Under the pieces are notes generated by a model. The model was not told the origin of the DNA and did no database searches. It was given only the letters and a program-made list of their open reading frames with translations. Shown here piece after piece: positions 49,960 through 60,829 of a stretch of DNA of 64,000 bases. Numbering within the stretch: position 1 is the stretch's first letter; each line of letters begins with the position of its first letter. Position numbers and translations under genes: made by a program. The stretch is taken from contig JAHLJT010000631.1 in NCBI GenBank assembly GCA_031308135.1, positions 173,745,282 to 173,809,281 on the forward strand, in the 5' to 3' direction. Source of the DNA: Acheta domesticus (Eukaryota > Arthropoda > Insecta > Orthoptera > Gryllidae).

Positions 49960-51975
49960 CTCCACACTCCCTTTTGCGTTACCAAAATAGAACTACTACG
50001 GAGATTTAATTGATAACTCTCTAGCAGTGAACATTACATACATACGACAGCTCCTTCCTCGAGCGGAAAATTTTGTGCCGGTGTTATAGAAAGTTTTTAG
50101 CTTGTTTAGAATTTCAAAATGTAGTACCTTTGTGTTCTGCGAACAACGATGGCTTATATCAATTTTTAACTATTTGCTTGTCTGAAGTACAGCAGTTTTT
50201 AAAGGATTTGGTATGTAAAATCAAATGAAAGTTACAAGGAAATAATGGGTGACTCCTAACAAATTCACACACGATTGAGTGATTATTACATTTTGAAAAT
50301 GTTTAGCAATTGGAATATTGCTTGTATTGGTTTGATTATAATATATAATTTAACACATTACTTTGCTTAACAAAAAATGTAACGATGTAAAAATCAAAAG
50401 TTTTTAAAAAATGGAAGCGCATATAAAAGGGGAAATGTGCAAATATGTTTACATACACGACGCTTACCTGTTTTTATTTTTAAACAGTCCGGCGGCATTC
50501 CACATTTTGTAAATCTTTGATTTATAATTGAAAAAACAAACTAAATTTCATGGAGGCAAGCACTGGTTACATCATACGGTACTTTACTGCGAGTAAAGCC
50601 AAACCAGGCATGTCAAGATCGCGGGCAAGGTAAATATCTTTCCAGAGTTCACGCGGACTGTCTCCAGAGAACCTGGTGCGTGGTTTAAATTTAAACGTTG
50701 TACAAAACGCTCTGGTGCATGGCGGTGCGACACTAATCTTTCAGAAAAGTCAATTGACAGTTACTGCCCTAAAAGTGATAATAATTCCCTTTTCCTTTAT
50801 TAAAGCAAAGAAATTATCAATTAAGATAAAATACTCAACCATATTTGATATTGTTAATTGAGCAAAAATTAATCATTTTGAAACGAAAATATCATGGATT
50901 CGTTGTCGTGTTTACTGAGTGCAATATACTACGTTTACTGAATTAAACAGTTTGGTAATAGTTTAGGATGTTAAGCAGGAAGATTGTCTGATAAAAGAGC
51001 TGTCCATCTTGAAGAGTGAAATCTTTACTTTTCACATTTTTGGTATTTATAAAAGTAATCTAGTCTATTGAATATAATACAAAACGGAACCAACAAACAA
51101 ATATTTGGCCATTCAAACACCTTCCTGTCCCTTGGAAAAAATGCTTGTACAAGCTAGAATTTAAAAAGAAACTAAACATTACATGAAGTAATAAGTTTGA
51201 ATGAATGTAGTATGTAATGTAATAGTGAAGTAAGAAATGTGAATAATCAAAATCCACATATCGGTTGTTTGATAGAAAACATAAGGTAAACATGTAATAT
51301 GAAAGGTTTAGAGTCTTTAGATACATATTTATTGACGACAAATTTTGGAATAATAATTTATTTCATATGACTTATTCCGACTTATATTATTATAATAATT
51401 AAATTATTATTCCAAGATTTGTCTCTGTATAAATATGTATCCATGGATCGTAATTACTTCATAATATCTAATTGATATGAAAGACAGGCTAAATAGGTGG
51501 AAAAAAGAAATAAGGCAAACATTACGTATGAAGTTACAATTCTTAGTTATACTTTGAGTATGCTTTCACGTTCCTCGCTTCTGCGTGTACACGCTATTCT
51601 GAATATGATGGAAAATGAGAGCGGAGTCAGGGGAAGTTTTATTCCTCTTTACTCTCATAGCTGGAGTTGATTTCGCTTAGGGGTGGAAAACGCGTATCTC
51701 AAGTACGCAACTAAATTTGTTAATGTGCACCAGTTCGAAAGATCCTCGTTCACTGGAGAACCAAGTATTAAAACAGGTCTGTAGGACGAGAGGGCGATCG
51801 CGGCGTTGCTACAGCTGAGGGAGTCTTGTTAGGTAAAAATTCTGGATCGCAGCTATTGGATGTAATGAGAAGCTAAGGGCATTTCGCTGTTAAAAATACG
51901 AAGACTTTTAAAAGGGGTTTCGCTAACAGAGACAATCAATTCTTGTGCGATAGATTTGCTAGTGCTTTTACGTAA
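49960..51975. other. No recognisable feature
   Basis: A+T-rich sequence. No supported element until the LINE fragment begins near 51990. Confidence 0.35.
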
Positions 51976-51998
51976 ACGGGGATAATTTCTGCGCCAGT

Positions 51999-52215
51999 TT
52001 TGTTGACTTTAACTGAATTAATAGAGATTCTCTATGGAAGAAACTAAGCGAATTAGACTTCCTATGTAAAGTGTTAACTGTGTTTCATAGTATGTGCAGA
52101 GAAGTACATTTTTACCTCAAACGTAGTGACGGTAGTACAACGCAAAATATTATATCGCAGGGGTAAGACAAGGTTGTTCCACTCCTTACAGACGTATCCA
52201 TTCCCATTAAATTAT
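51999..52215 (+). pseudogene. LINE reverse-transcriptase fragment
   Basis: In one frame from 51999: FVDFN, stop, INRDSLWKKLSELDFLCKV and later HSMCREVHFYLKRSDGSTTQ. After a frameshift near 52158 it reads GVRQGCSTPY. FVDF...DxxNR.LW.KL and GVRQGC.LSP are reverse-transcriptase signature blocks of non-LTR retrotransposons. A few residues after FVDF are deleted and the YxDD region is absent. The wording differs from the LINE at 44290-46180, so this is a different family. Confidence 0.65.
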
Positions 52216-52257
52216 TTATGTACTAGTGGTTACTAGCGGAACCCGGCAGACATTGTT

Positions 52258-52348
52258 CTCCCCGTCTCGCCCTCCCCGTCTCGCCCTCCCCGTCTCGCCC
52301 TCCCCGTCTCGCCCTCCCCGTCTCGCCCTCTCCGTCTCGCCCTCCCCG
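52258..52348. repeat. 14-bp minisatellite, about 6 copies
   Basis: The unit CCGTCTCGCCCTCC is repeated in tandem, one copy with CTCTCC. It is followed by degenerate TCTC/CCTT-rich sequence to about 52570. Confidence 0.9.
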
Positions 52349-52394
52349 TTTTTCCTTCTCTCCCCGTTTCATCGCTCTCCGTCTCTCCTGTCTC

Positions 52395-52480
52395 TCATTC
52401 ACATTTAGTTGCAGATTCTGCACGTTTCTGTGCAGGCAGCGAGGGACCAACAAAAATGCAATAGAATGTTCAAGACGTCC
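52395..52480 (+). repeat. R3 family fragment
   Basis: TTAGTTGCAGATTCTGCACG, then CAGGCAGCGAGGGACCAAC and AAAATGCAATAGAATGTTC: the same blocks as in the next copy at 52570, so this is a partial duplicate about 190 bases upstream of it. Confidence 0.55.
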
Positions 52481-52569
52481 CTCTTTCTCCTTCGCTCTAC
52501 CTTTCTCTCCTTCTTTCCTTTTCCCCGTCTCTCTGTCACTGTCTCAATCTGTCTATCTGTGTGTGTCTC

Positions 52570-52980
52570 TTCTCTGTCCCTCTAATTCATATTTACTTGC
52601 TGATTCTGCACGTCTCTGAGCAGGTGAAATAATATCGAGAAGCGTCGGATCAGCAAAAATGCAATAGAATGTTCCAGAAGATCTCATCCTATAGATTACA
52701 GTGTGGATAACTTTTCTTGGTCTCAAAATTTAGTTTTTAATGTCCGAGAATACTTCGTTTAGGAGTTCTTTAACGACATAGATCACCGAGTGTAGAGGGT
52801 TGCATTTGCAAGAATATTTAGTTTTTTATTCTTCAGTGCCATGTAGCGCCACTTTTTCAATATTTTATTTGTTATTCTGTTATTCGGGGCGGAGATGAAT
52901 CCAACTAAACAGAGATAATTAAAATTGGTCCAGCCGTTCTTGAGCTATAAATAGTGTAATCGGACTCAACAGTGTTAAAC
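52570..52980 (+). repeat. Dispersed repeat family R3, copy 2
   Basis: GATTCTGCACGTCTCTGAGC, AGAAGCGTCGGATCAGCAAA and ATGCAATAGAATGTTC head the copy. It ends in GAGATGAATCC and GGTCCAGCCGTTCTTGAGCT, a tail type common to insect dispersed repeats. Related copies are at 47150 and 57960. Confidence 0.55.
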
Positions 52981-53129
52981 TGAATTTCCAGGATTGGTAT
53001 ATGCTGTTAATTTAGTGCTATGTTGGGAAACTATTGAAGGTTTACAAAAGAGATTAAACGTCCTCGAAAGTTATAGTAAGATATGTGTATAATTAAAAGA
53101 CTACGGTTTTTGTTTAGAAAAACCGCTTG

Positions 53130-53300
53130 CCGATTCTCGGTGGCCGAGATTGCTAAAAAAGTAGTGTCGTAGCGATCTCGGACCGAAGGGCGCGGGTTCG
53201 AGTCTCGCCTCGGGCAAGGTTGTATTTGTGTTCGTCCTTTCACTCCCTATCATCACCATATCGTGTCATCTTCATAGTTCATACCAAATATGTGTATCTT
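53130..53300 (+). mobile_element. tRNA-derived SINE head
   Basis: A-box-like TGGCCGAGATTG at 53141-53152 and B-box-like GGTTCGAGTCT at 53195-53205, spaced about 42 bases, inside a tRNA-like C+G-rich block. The sequence cannot fold into a complete cloverleaf with a matching acceptor stem, so it is not a functional tRNA gene. The body continues to about 53300. Confidence 0.6.
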
Positions 53301-53304
53301 TCAT

Positions 53305-55415
53305 TCCAACATTTGTTTGATACAAAAATTACATAACCCTCTGAGTTGTGCAATGAGGGTCTGCCTTAAGAACACAATTTGCAGCGCTTTTTTAATGTCA
53401 AACGTGTAGAAATTAAAAAGTTATTTCATAACATTGTCCAACAACTTTTATCTCATTAATTTCTGTTACAAAAGGTGTGCAATAGAAGAAGGAGCTCGCT
53501 CAGAAAGAGGTCACGTATGTTAATGAAACTATCTCAGAATTACGTAGATTGTTATGTTCGCAATCCACCACCCTGTGCTCAGAAAATATGCGGAGGTAGA
53601 ATGTAGCAACTAGGGAGATATTAACTAATATCAATAACAGGTAGTTTAAACTTAACATTCGTGTGGTATGTTATTGGGGTTTTCATTCAGTTCTGATCTT
53701 TTTGATATATGTTGTTTACAATTTTTATATGTATTATCAAGTGCAGAAAAATATCCCTAGTAAGAAACTTTGAGAGCAGTAAGATCTTAAAGTTGGAATA
53801 ACGATAATCAACCTTAGTGTGCGTAATTATTGCATGTTTAAGAGAATACTTATCAAGTTATCAGAAAATAGATCATTATTTTTTCTTGAGGAATAATTCA
53901 AGACCTCGGGGGCAATTACATGCTTTGCCACAATACGTATGTTCCGAGAAAAAGGAGAGTCAAGGTTCAGATATTGCATTCTACACAGAACATTAATTTG
54001 TAAATTACACGGCCATCTTGCGGCGAATTTTTGAAATTAAACTAAACATTAGATACATCTATGAGGCATCCAAAAACATTAATAGACTATCTCAATTTCA
54101 TCAGAAATGTGGCATAGCATGCTATTGCCCTAAGGTCTTAAATTCCTTCCAATACTTCCTTAATTTAAGCTTTACTGTATCTAATGCCACTTTTCCGAAT
54201 GCCCATGTAATTCTGATGCTAAATTACTTCCGTTACAAACAATACAAAGACTTAATTACATACTACTAACTGAAGAAGGGGGAAATACCCGTTTTAAATT
54301 CTAATATTTCCATTTGCATTTATTGATCGTTATTGCGTGACGACATCAAATCAAGACAGCCATTTGGGCGTCTAATGGTTGTAATATAGTATCTCCAGAT
54401 GTATCTCCCGACGACGATAAAATGTCTCTAGATTATCTTTGTTGCTTAACTAAAAAATAATTCCACTAATACTCGGGCGTCGGCATAAATAGAAAATAAT
54501 GTGATTATCTATAAACACGTGTATTAACACAATAACAATGACGAGAAAAATTATAATGCTTGAAAATATCTGATTAAAAACACCACAATTATATTGCAAA
54601 CTGATGATAGTTGAAACTATTATGAGAAAATTAATACAAAAAACCCAAAGTGTGTTGTAAGACAAAATAATTTTTTTCTTTTAGTAATACTTGAAAAGTG
54701 TAGTATATGTTACTTTACTCTTAAAATAAGTTATCCGAACAAAATCGTTTCCCATTAATTATACAAATAAAACCTCAGATCTGAAAAAAACCTGTATTTA
54801 TAATTACCTCTCTCAAGTATATAACTGTCGATTGAGCGTGTCCACGAGTGCGGCGGTATTCGAATCGTTATCTGTTGGATAAGAAAGTCTATTTAAGGGC
54901 AGATTGTTTCCTAAAATGAATACGTTTGAAATTTTGGATCCAGTTTGTACAAAAAATTATTCAAAAACCATTAGACCGAGATTTAAAAAGTGATCAACGT
55001 TACTGCGGATGTTAAATCTGAAACAACCCAACACGTTATGCATGGCGGTACTTTTCGGTATTGTAATTCAAGAATATAAGTGGCACTTGCTAAAAATTGT
55101 TAATTAGGATGTCCTTTCTCCATTCTATCAACATCGATCGAACATCTCTCTCAAAAACACAAACAACCATGATTGTGGTTTTTCAACTTTCATTTCGGTT
55201 CCCTGCCAAATAAGCAGAATCTGGAGTGTCCATACGAAACAACTTTAACCATGCTATACATACGAACCACAATACAAAGTGGGTACACAAGTGACATGTG
55301 GAACAGAGAGGTGTTCGAATTATTATTTCAACAAGAATGAATAACAACAACCCCGTGAAAAACAACTACGAAACATTTTAAACAACCATTCCAAACCCCA
55401 AGTGTGTGTTGTGTT
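53305..55415. other. No recognisable feature
   Basis: A+T-rich intron sequence with no supported features. Confidence 0.4.
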
Positions 55416-55419
55416 GGCG

Positions 55420-55730
55420 GCATAGAGCCTTGCGGAGCGGCGCGGCGGGGCGCGCTGATGGCTGAGCTCCGAGGGTCCCCGACTCCCCTTGCGGGCGCCC
55501 CTCCCCGGCTCGTCCCCCGCGCCTAATGCGTCCATTAATGCAGGCGCTGGGCTGGTGAATAGAAGGAACTTGAAAGGCGCGGCTGCATTCCACGAGGAGA
55601 GCGCGCTCAGCGTCGGCTCGAGAGCTCCGCCCCGAGGGCCGCGCTCTTTCTGAAAGCGCCCGGCGGCGCCCGCCCCTCCCCCCCTTACACAGCGAAGTTT
55701 GCCTCAGCTTCTGTCCGCGCCGGAAGGACA
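55420..55730. promoter_or_regulatory. C+G-rich island with homeodomain-type core sites
   Basis: CpG-rich block with CCTAATGCG and CCATTAATG at about 55522-55542 (TAAT/ATTA cores) and GCATTCC (TEAD-type) near 55585. Frames across it are artefacts of composition. Candidate intronic enhancer or promoter. Confidence 0.35.
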
Positions 55731-55734
55731 CAAT

Positions 55735-56170
55735 ATGTCTCACCGCCTGGGGACGGAGTATGGTGCACCATTAACAGAGAATTTTAAGCGAAACGCTTCT
55801 TTCGGGCTACACTGAAACCAGGGTTCAGAGTTTCCTTGATGTTCTGAGTCGCGACTCCACTACTTACATGTACCATCGACATGTTCAACTTTTAAAGTAC
55901 ACATGATAAGTTCATATTTGTCGCAACTCCACGATGCAACACGTTAATTATTATCAGGTTGAACATCACATTTTAATGTTCGACATTTTCCAGCAGAACT
56001 GAAAATTTATTAAAATGTTTGAACTAAATGTCAAGCATAATGTTGAGTAGCATGGCAACAGCTGTTCTTCGCATTAAGATTTTTGGTATAACAGATTGAA
56101 GTAAAATAAAATGGTTAAAGGAAGAAAATATGAATATTTTTAAGGGTATGATGATAATACATAAAATGAG
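55735..56170. other. No recognisable feature
   Basis: A+T-rich spacer before the hAT-like element. Confidence 0.35.
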
Positions 56171-56183
56171 TGTTGGTGTAAGG

Positions 56184-57282
56184 CAGACCTGCACAACGCC
56201 TGCTCCCGCGGGCATTCTGCACTTGCGAGCCGATCGTTTGCCCGTGACAGCGCCGAAGTGCAAGTAGTGGGGATTAGGAAGCTTTGCGGGGAGGGGAGAA
56301 GTCTGACGTAGCACGACGTGGCGCGTAGACTGAATGCCTGGGCGTCTAATAATGATCCATGCTTCAAAATTAAATGCCCATTTGTTTAAATGGATTATGT
56401 CTAGTATTTCAAGTTACCAGGGTCATAATTCACTGTTTACGTTCTATGCACTACTGGTTGCTTACCAGGAATGTTATAATCATCTAATCATAGAAAAATG
56501 AACAAAATCATGAGAGCAATCTCTCACATCAAGATTGACATAAAAAGAATATGTGGCAATTCCAAGAAGGATAATGTTTAATAGCACATTTGTGACCATT
56601 TTCCCCATTATGAAACTGAATAAAAGAGATCAAAGAGCAAACTTCTGTGACGATATGTTACGGACAATCATAAGATAATCTTGGGTATTGGTTAAATAGA
56701 ATGCAAAGGGTTTTATATTTTTATACGATCTCGTAAAAGACTCTACTCTCTTGTCAGAAATTAGAACAGAAAATAATCATGATTTTTTTAAGAACAATAT
56801 GTTTTTGCTTCGAGAGAACCGTCTTATTCAATTAAACATAGTTAATAAAAATAGTTTATTGCTGTCATCATCAAACAAAAACAATTCAGTATCAAAATTT
56901 TGTGTTTAGCACAACACTAAATTTGTGATTACATCGTAGCAAAGCGAATTACATTATCAGCCCTACAAGCAATTATAATACTTGGTGTCGAAATCTATTA
57001 TGTATAATTCGTTGTAGTTTCATATTTCACCCTGTCATATACCGAGAACAAACATTTGCAATATAATACAGAAGACAATATTACTTGAACTGTATATGAC
57101 CGTCATGTTCTTGCCGATCGCTCTTTAAATTCACGCGCTATCTTTCGAATTGCGCATTCTGATTGGTGGTCCCCACTCCTAGATTGGGTCTCATCCCCAC
57201 CCTTCATCGATTTTCTCATTTGCATCCGAGTTGCCCCCACGCAGCTCCTGTCAGTGAAAGTGCAAAATGCTGTGCAGGTCTG
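56184..57282. mobile_element. hAT-like non-autonomous element with perfect 8-bp target duplication
   Basis: GTGTAAGG at 56176-56183 and at 57283-57290 flank inverted ends CAGACCTGCACA (left) and CAGACCTGCACAGCATTTTG (right, reverse complement). The left end carries an extra CGCCTGCTCCCGCGG-type insert before TTCTGCACTT resumes the pairing. Both 100-150 base margins are C+G-richer than the A+T-rich centre. No transposase frame. 1,099 bp. Confidence 0.8.
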
Positions 57283-57365
57283 GTGTAAGGGAAAAAAGTG
57301 TGAAACTTAAGGGGAGGCAGTGGTAGTTGCTCCTGTGCCGCAGTCGCATAAGAAACTACACCAAC

Positions 57366-57621
57366 CACTGGCGGATCCAGGAGGGGAGATCATGGGGATC
57401 ATGACCTCCTCCCCCGCAAAGGCTTAGAGTTTCCATTTATCTTACTTTATTTGCCAAAATGAATTTAAATATTTATGTTCGAATTATGTAATTATTTAAA
57501 CAATATTTTATAGTAGCATATCTACAGTAGATAAATAATATACAATAATATACAAATTTGTTCTTATTTATCAAAAATCTACGATGTCCCCCCAAACAAT
57601 GATCGGCTAGATCCGCCTCTG
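57366..57621. mobile_element. hAT-like MITE, 256 bp
   Basis: Ends CACTGGCGGATCCAG (left) and CAGAGGCGGATCTAGCCGAT (right, reverse complement) flank an A+T-rich centre. The flanks ACACCAAC (57358-57365) and GCACCAAC (57622-57629) match at seven of eight bases, as expected for an aged 8-bp hAT target duplication. Confidence 0.7.
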
Positions 57622-57629
57622 GCACCAAC

Positions 57630-57955
57630 GCTTTGGTAATATAAACGAAAATGCAAAAAATATAAAAAAAAATAAAAGTTTATACTATTCAAATGCTAAG
57701 TTCATCTGACATCATCTTAATCATCAAAATCTTTTCCCACGTTAAAAGAAGTCAGGATGCAATGTTAAAAGTGAAAGTAACTCTATACTGGATCCCAAAA
57801 CTGAGCATCCAACTCCCGAACTGTTCGTTAAGTATTGTAGACATGTCATGAGAAGTTGATAGTGCAATGTTACGCAGATTTTTAGTGTTACGTAGATTTC
57901 TAGATTTTTTATGCTCTTTTCTGACTACATACGCGCGAGGTGGGGGGTACCTAGA
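57630..57955. other. No recognisable feature
   Basis: A+T-rich spacer. Confidence 0.3.
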
Positions 57956-57959
57956 AGAG

Positions 57960-58140
57960 CTTATTCTCCAAAAATATAATAGAACGTTGAAAATGATCTC
58001 ATTTTGGAGAGTTCTACTTAAGTAAAAAAATTACTCCTCCCCTTGACCCTCTGCATGTTTCTTCAGGAGTTCCCAGCCGCAAGTGACTCAATTTTCCTAC
58101 AATTTTCTCACGTGATACCGGAAAACTCCTCATTTTATAA
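57960..58140 (+). repeat. R3 family fragment, diverged
   Basis: Shares CCAAAAATATAATAGAACGTT and ATGATCTCAT with the other R3 copies, then diverges. Lower confidence than copies 1 and 2. Confidence 0.35.
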
Positions 58141-58144
58141 TTTT

Positions 58145-59515
58145 TTGTAGGAACGAGTCTCTGCTTTTGGACAAATCATTGGTAACAGCCACCAAACGTT
58201 TTTCAGCTAACAACAAAGTTTATTGTTATCTATAATCATGTGGTATAATAATTTGACTAGACATCTGTGCTGTATTAACTGTATTTTGATTCCTATTTGA
58301 GGAAAACATAATAATCATGTTATGCCTTAGACTTCAATATTTAAGACTACTGGTCCTCCTTATTGACAAATGAGACTTCCATGATGTTAACCACAAAATT
58401 CTCAATTGAAAATGTCAAGATATATTCATATACGAAACAGAGGATTTTGGTTATAAATATGTTTGAGAACATTATATTTGCATGCTAGAAGTATCACTGT
58501 TCGCTTGGGGCACCATTGTGTCATTCCAAGGTAGGGAATATTTCAATCGAATAATATTTTTCCAGAGAAATTGTGTTTGGGCTCAAGGCTAACTTCATCA
58601 CCAAGATAAAACCAATGCCATTATTTTCATCGTCTTCTGTTTTGTGAAAAATCAATTACGAGAAAAAGGTGGGAACCTTCCCTCTGGTCACACGAAAGGA
58701 GTCTGGTTTAGTTGCGCAAGCGGCAAGTATTACAGCACATTAAGAAAGATAGTGAGAAAACCGTAGTTTTAAAAGAATATAGACTATAAACAGATCAAGA
58801 TATTGAGGAGCCTGTTTTTCAGCCTGTACACACCTAAAGGGCAGAAGCTTATTTAAGAAAACAATTTAAGTAATCATAATATTTGATTATCAGAATTTAC
58901 GTTAGACAATAATTTCAGAAAGTAATAATATTTGAAGGACAGACACTATAGTATCCATCCCGACTGCAAGAAGATTCGGAATTGTATACCTTTATGTAGA
59001 TAATCGGCATACAGACCGTTACTATAAACAATATTATTGCAGAAGTTCCTTTACAAAATATTTTGGAACACACATTGCAATGAATAGTGCTTTTACAAGT
59101 TTTCATTCAGATTATGCTAAATGTTAGCCATGTTAATGCGGGCATTATTTTTTAATCATAGTTTAATCATAGTTTTGAAAGGATTCTGGGCTTATCAATG
59201 TATAAAAATTCCAAATTCCTGGAAAACATTTTAATGCTTCTTATGCAGCCACTCCGATAACTCCGTTTGAAGACAAAAGATGTCATTCGAAAATACAGGA
59301 TTACCATTACGTTATTTTGGAGAAGTAAGGTCGTAAGTAAGAAATAAAGTATAAAAATATGATCGATAACATTGGGCAAGAAAAATTGACAGACAGAATA
59401 CATTTTCAATAAAGCAATAGAGGCTTCAGTTACAGTGATTTCTGGCATTAATTGACAACAGGATAAGATGTCTAAACAAATTATATATTCTTTCTGAAAT
59501 AATAGCTATGCTGAC
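58145..59515. other. No recognisable feature
   Basis: A+T-rich sequence with no supported features. Confidence 0.35.
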
Positions 59516-59529
59516 AAAGAAGTAGAAAG

Positions 59530-59905
59530 AACGAAAAGAAGAAGAAGCACAAAAGAAGAAGAAGAAGAAGAAGAAGAAGAAGAAGCACAAAAGAAGAAGA
59601 AGAAGAAGTACAAAAGAAGAAGAAGCACAAAAGAAGAAGAAGAAGAAGCACAAAAGAAGAAGAAGAAGAAGAAGAAGAAGAAGCACAAAAGAAGAAGAAG
59701 AAGAAGAAGAAGAAGCACAAAAGAAGAAGAAGAAGAAGAAGAAGAAGAAGCACAAAAGAAGAAGAAGAAGAAGCACAAAAGAAGAAGAAGAAGAAGAAGC
59801 ACAAAAGAAGAAGCACAAAAGAAGAAGCACAAAAGAAGAACCAAAGAAAATGGAAAGAGAAGAAAGAAAGAAAAGAAGAAGAAAGAAAAAGAAAAGAAAG
59901 AGAAG
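59530..59905. repeat. Compound purine-rich array: GAA runs spaced by GCACAAAA
   Basis: Runs of two to ten GAA triplets are separated by GCACAAAA (or TACAAAA) spacers about thirteen times, then grade into GAAAGAAA-type sequence. The plus strand is almost pure purine. Phe/Leu/Cys/Ser frames on the minus strand are repeat artefacts. Confidence 0.92.
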
Positions 59906-59909
59906 ACTA

Positions 59910-60570
59910 TTATTAGAATCCTCCTAACAACCTTGGTGCATTAAAACTATATTTTGTACTGATAAGTTAGAACTTCGCCTTCGATATAGAGCTCGATACA
60001 CACTGCATAACCTACCTCCATCGAAAGGATCGTGGTTAAAATGGAAATATGAAAATAGCTGAATGATTGTACATGTCTTATGGAAGGAATTTTAAAAAGG
60101 GAATTATAGGAGGGAAATATGAAAAGACAAATCGAGTCAAGTTAACATCCAGTTAATTAGTAAGTAAATATGAATCAATACAATTGAGTAAAAAATAAAA
60201 TCGTGGATTAACTGGTTCTAATGATCTCGGGCGACAAAAGCTTGAATAACAAGCTACAACATATCAGTATAAAAATGAAAATAATTTTTCATCGTCAAAA
60301 TAGTACTTTCATAATTCATTAACTCCAAAATGTATGAACATTAATCTTCACAAAATAATAATAAACGACACACAAAATCGTGACCCGCTTTAGTTTGCCT
60401 TAATCCAAAATTAATTTTCCGAAGTAGTTTTTTAATTAATTTAGTTACGTAGCGTAGCTCAGTTACTTTACAATGCCTTTTTTTTTTCTTTTCGAACACA
60501 TCTCATTATTTTCTTGATCATCTACGTACTTAGAATTTTGTTGTTTTGCTCTAGAAAGCTGGGAAGGAAA
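59910..60570. other. No recognisable feature
   Basis: A+T-rich spacer with no supported features. Confidence 0.35.
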
Positions 60571-60574
60571 CGCT

Positions 60575-60824
60575 CGCAGTTTGAAGAAACCACGCTAGGC
60601 GGCTCTGGTGAATCTCAACTTGGAACGCCAACTTCGCCCGCAATCTCCGAGCACTGCGATCTGTCGGCAACGCCGAACACTACGTGAGCTGCAGCGCTAG
60701 GTCGAAACGTGGCGCTGAATACTGCATCCCCGCACTGTCGATATCTCCGAACCAAAGGCGCTCGGAAGAGAGACAGTGAAACAGGATCGAACTGCTTGTG
60801 AAGCAAAGCAAAATTTGTAAGTAA
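60575..60824 (+). other. Possible untranslated exon with splice donor
   Basis: A balanced-composition block in A+T-rich flanks ends at GTAAGTAA (60817-60824), a strong donor on the plus strand. No convincing open frame reads into it, so if it is an exon it is probably untranslated. Weak evidence. Confidence 0.2.
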
Positions 60825-60829
60825 TTCAT

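Noticed and set aside
53130..53220. Functional tRNA gene
   Set aside because: A- and B-box motifs are present, but I cannot form a complete cloverleaf with a matching acceptor stem; a SINE head fits better.
59426..59844. Leu/Phe/Cys/Ser-rich membrane-like proteins on the minus strand
   Set aside because: Translation of the GAA/GCACAAAA array in three frames; pure repeat artefact.
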